A DNA stretch of 64,000 nucleotides from Streptantibioticus parmotrematis (lineage in GTDB: Bacteria > Actinomycetota > Actinomycetes > Streptomycetales > Streptomycetaceae), in NCBI RefSeq assembly GCF_019890615.1, contig NZ_JAINVZ010000001.1, positions 372,001 to 436,000 on the forward strand. Reading direction: 5' to 3'. The stretch's first letter is position 1; each line of letters opens with the position of its first letter. A model generated the notes under the pieces. The model was not told the origin of the DNA. It did no database searches and saw only the letters and a list, made by a program, of their open reading frames with translations. Below, in pieces: positions 63,760-64,000 of this stretch. Position numbers and translations under genes: made by a program.

Positions 63760-64000
63760 GTGAGCAGCGACCAGTGGCCCGCCGTACCCGTCGACGCGAC
63801 GGACGCGGCCGACACGACGGGGACGCCCCACCCGCGGGAGGCGATCGACGCATCGCCGACGGCGATCCCGGCCGTGGACGACGCGTCCGACAAGCAACTC
63901 GGCCGCCTGGCCGCCACCGTGGCGCGGCTGCGCGAGGAGGTCGAGCAGGCCCACGCCGCCGCCGACGGACGCGCGCTCGTGGAAATGGCCCGGGGCGTCC
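63760..64000 (+). CDS. Probable ANTAR/GAF-type regulator (5' end only)
   Basis: GTG 63760 with GAGGAG 6 bases upstream; the first 80 codons are visible and the gene runs off the right edge. An acidic, disordered start (~1-48) precedes QLGRLAATVARLREEVEQAH (coiled coil) and AADGRALVEMARGV, which is how ANTAR-domain RNA-binding or SpoIIE-type signalling proteins begin. It probably works with the hybrid kinase 93 bp upstream. The rest of the protein is not in the window. Confidence 0.7.
   Translation, partial: MSSDQWPAVPVDATDAADTTGTPHPREAIDASPTAIPAVDDASDKQLGRLAATVARLREEVEQAHAAADGRALVEMARGV

Overview
The window is high-GC chromosomal DNA of a Streptomyces species. The evidence is a chaplin gene, a whiE-type spore-pigment polyketide locus, two large LuxR-type (LAL) regulators, a DUF6230/DUF6114 pair, dense GTG starts and GTGA/ATGA gene overlaps. 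No tRNA, rRNA, CRISPR array or insertion sequence was recognised.

Region by region. 1-9.7 kb: an aromatic type II PKS locus with the gene order of whiE spore-pigment clusters. A divergent FAD hydroxylase (cut by the left edge) faces a run of SchA/CurD protein, cupin, KS-alpha, KS-beta, ACP, aromatase and TcmI-like cyclase. A complete dedicated acetyl-CoA carboxylase (fused AccD-AccA, biotin carrier, biotin carboxylase) follows directly, presumably to make malonyl-CoA for the PKS. A PlsC-like acyltransferase closes this block. 10.5-14.5 kb: a small operon that looks like an undescribed RiPP or signalling-peptide system: a 33-residue basic peptide ending GGSCGIIIAKA, a hairpin, a PqqD-like/M50-type membrane metalloprotease, and a TPR protein with a decayed ATPase-like front, closed by a strong terminator. 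14.6-20.4 kb: two convergent LAL regulators. 20.5-32 kb: mostly housekeeping or accessory single genes (DUF4232, SDR/MarR pair, poly-gamma-glutamate hydrolase, rhomboid, a DapDC with a SAV_915-like partner, LtrA, acyl-CoA synthetase, STAND-TPR protein). 32.2-34.1 kb: a CDP-glycerol glycerophosphotransferase-like gene split by 16 copies of a 7-bp repeat. By frame arithmetic it is OFF at 16 copies and would be one intact 598-residue ORF at 15. 34.2-39.7 kb: a P450 divergent from a single-module EntF-like NRPS (C-A-T-TE). 39.7-49.5 kb: OsmC, a TetR-controlled FAD monooxygenase, an HxlR/VOC pair, chaplin, KatE-type catalase, a class II amidotransferase and a TPR protein. 49.5-53.2 kb: a tightly coupled operon of ABC ATPase, ABC-2 permease, histidine kinase and NarL-type response regulator. 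53.4-58.8 kb: MarR/VOC/DNA glycosylase with paired operators, a secreted protein, and TetR with DUF6230/DUF6114. 58.9-64 kb: a very large soluble hybrid kinase with seven HAMP-type repeats, followed by the start of a probable ANTAR-type regulator (cut by the right edge).

Recurring theme: local regulator-target pairs with readable inverted-repeat operators (TTGTCC-N3-GGACAA; ATGTCA-N6-TGACAT; TTACC-N4-GGTAA). The two most unusual items are the peptide/metalloprotease/TPR operon at 10.7-14.5 kb and the heptamer-repeat switch at 33.6 kb. All functional calls come from reading the translations; no database search was possible.
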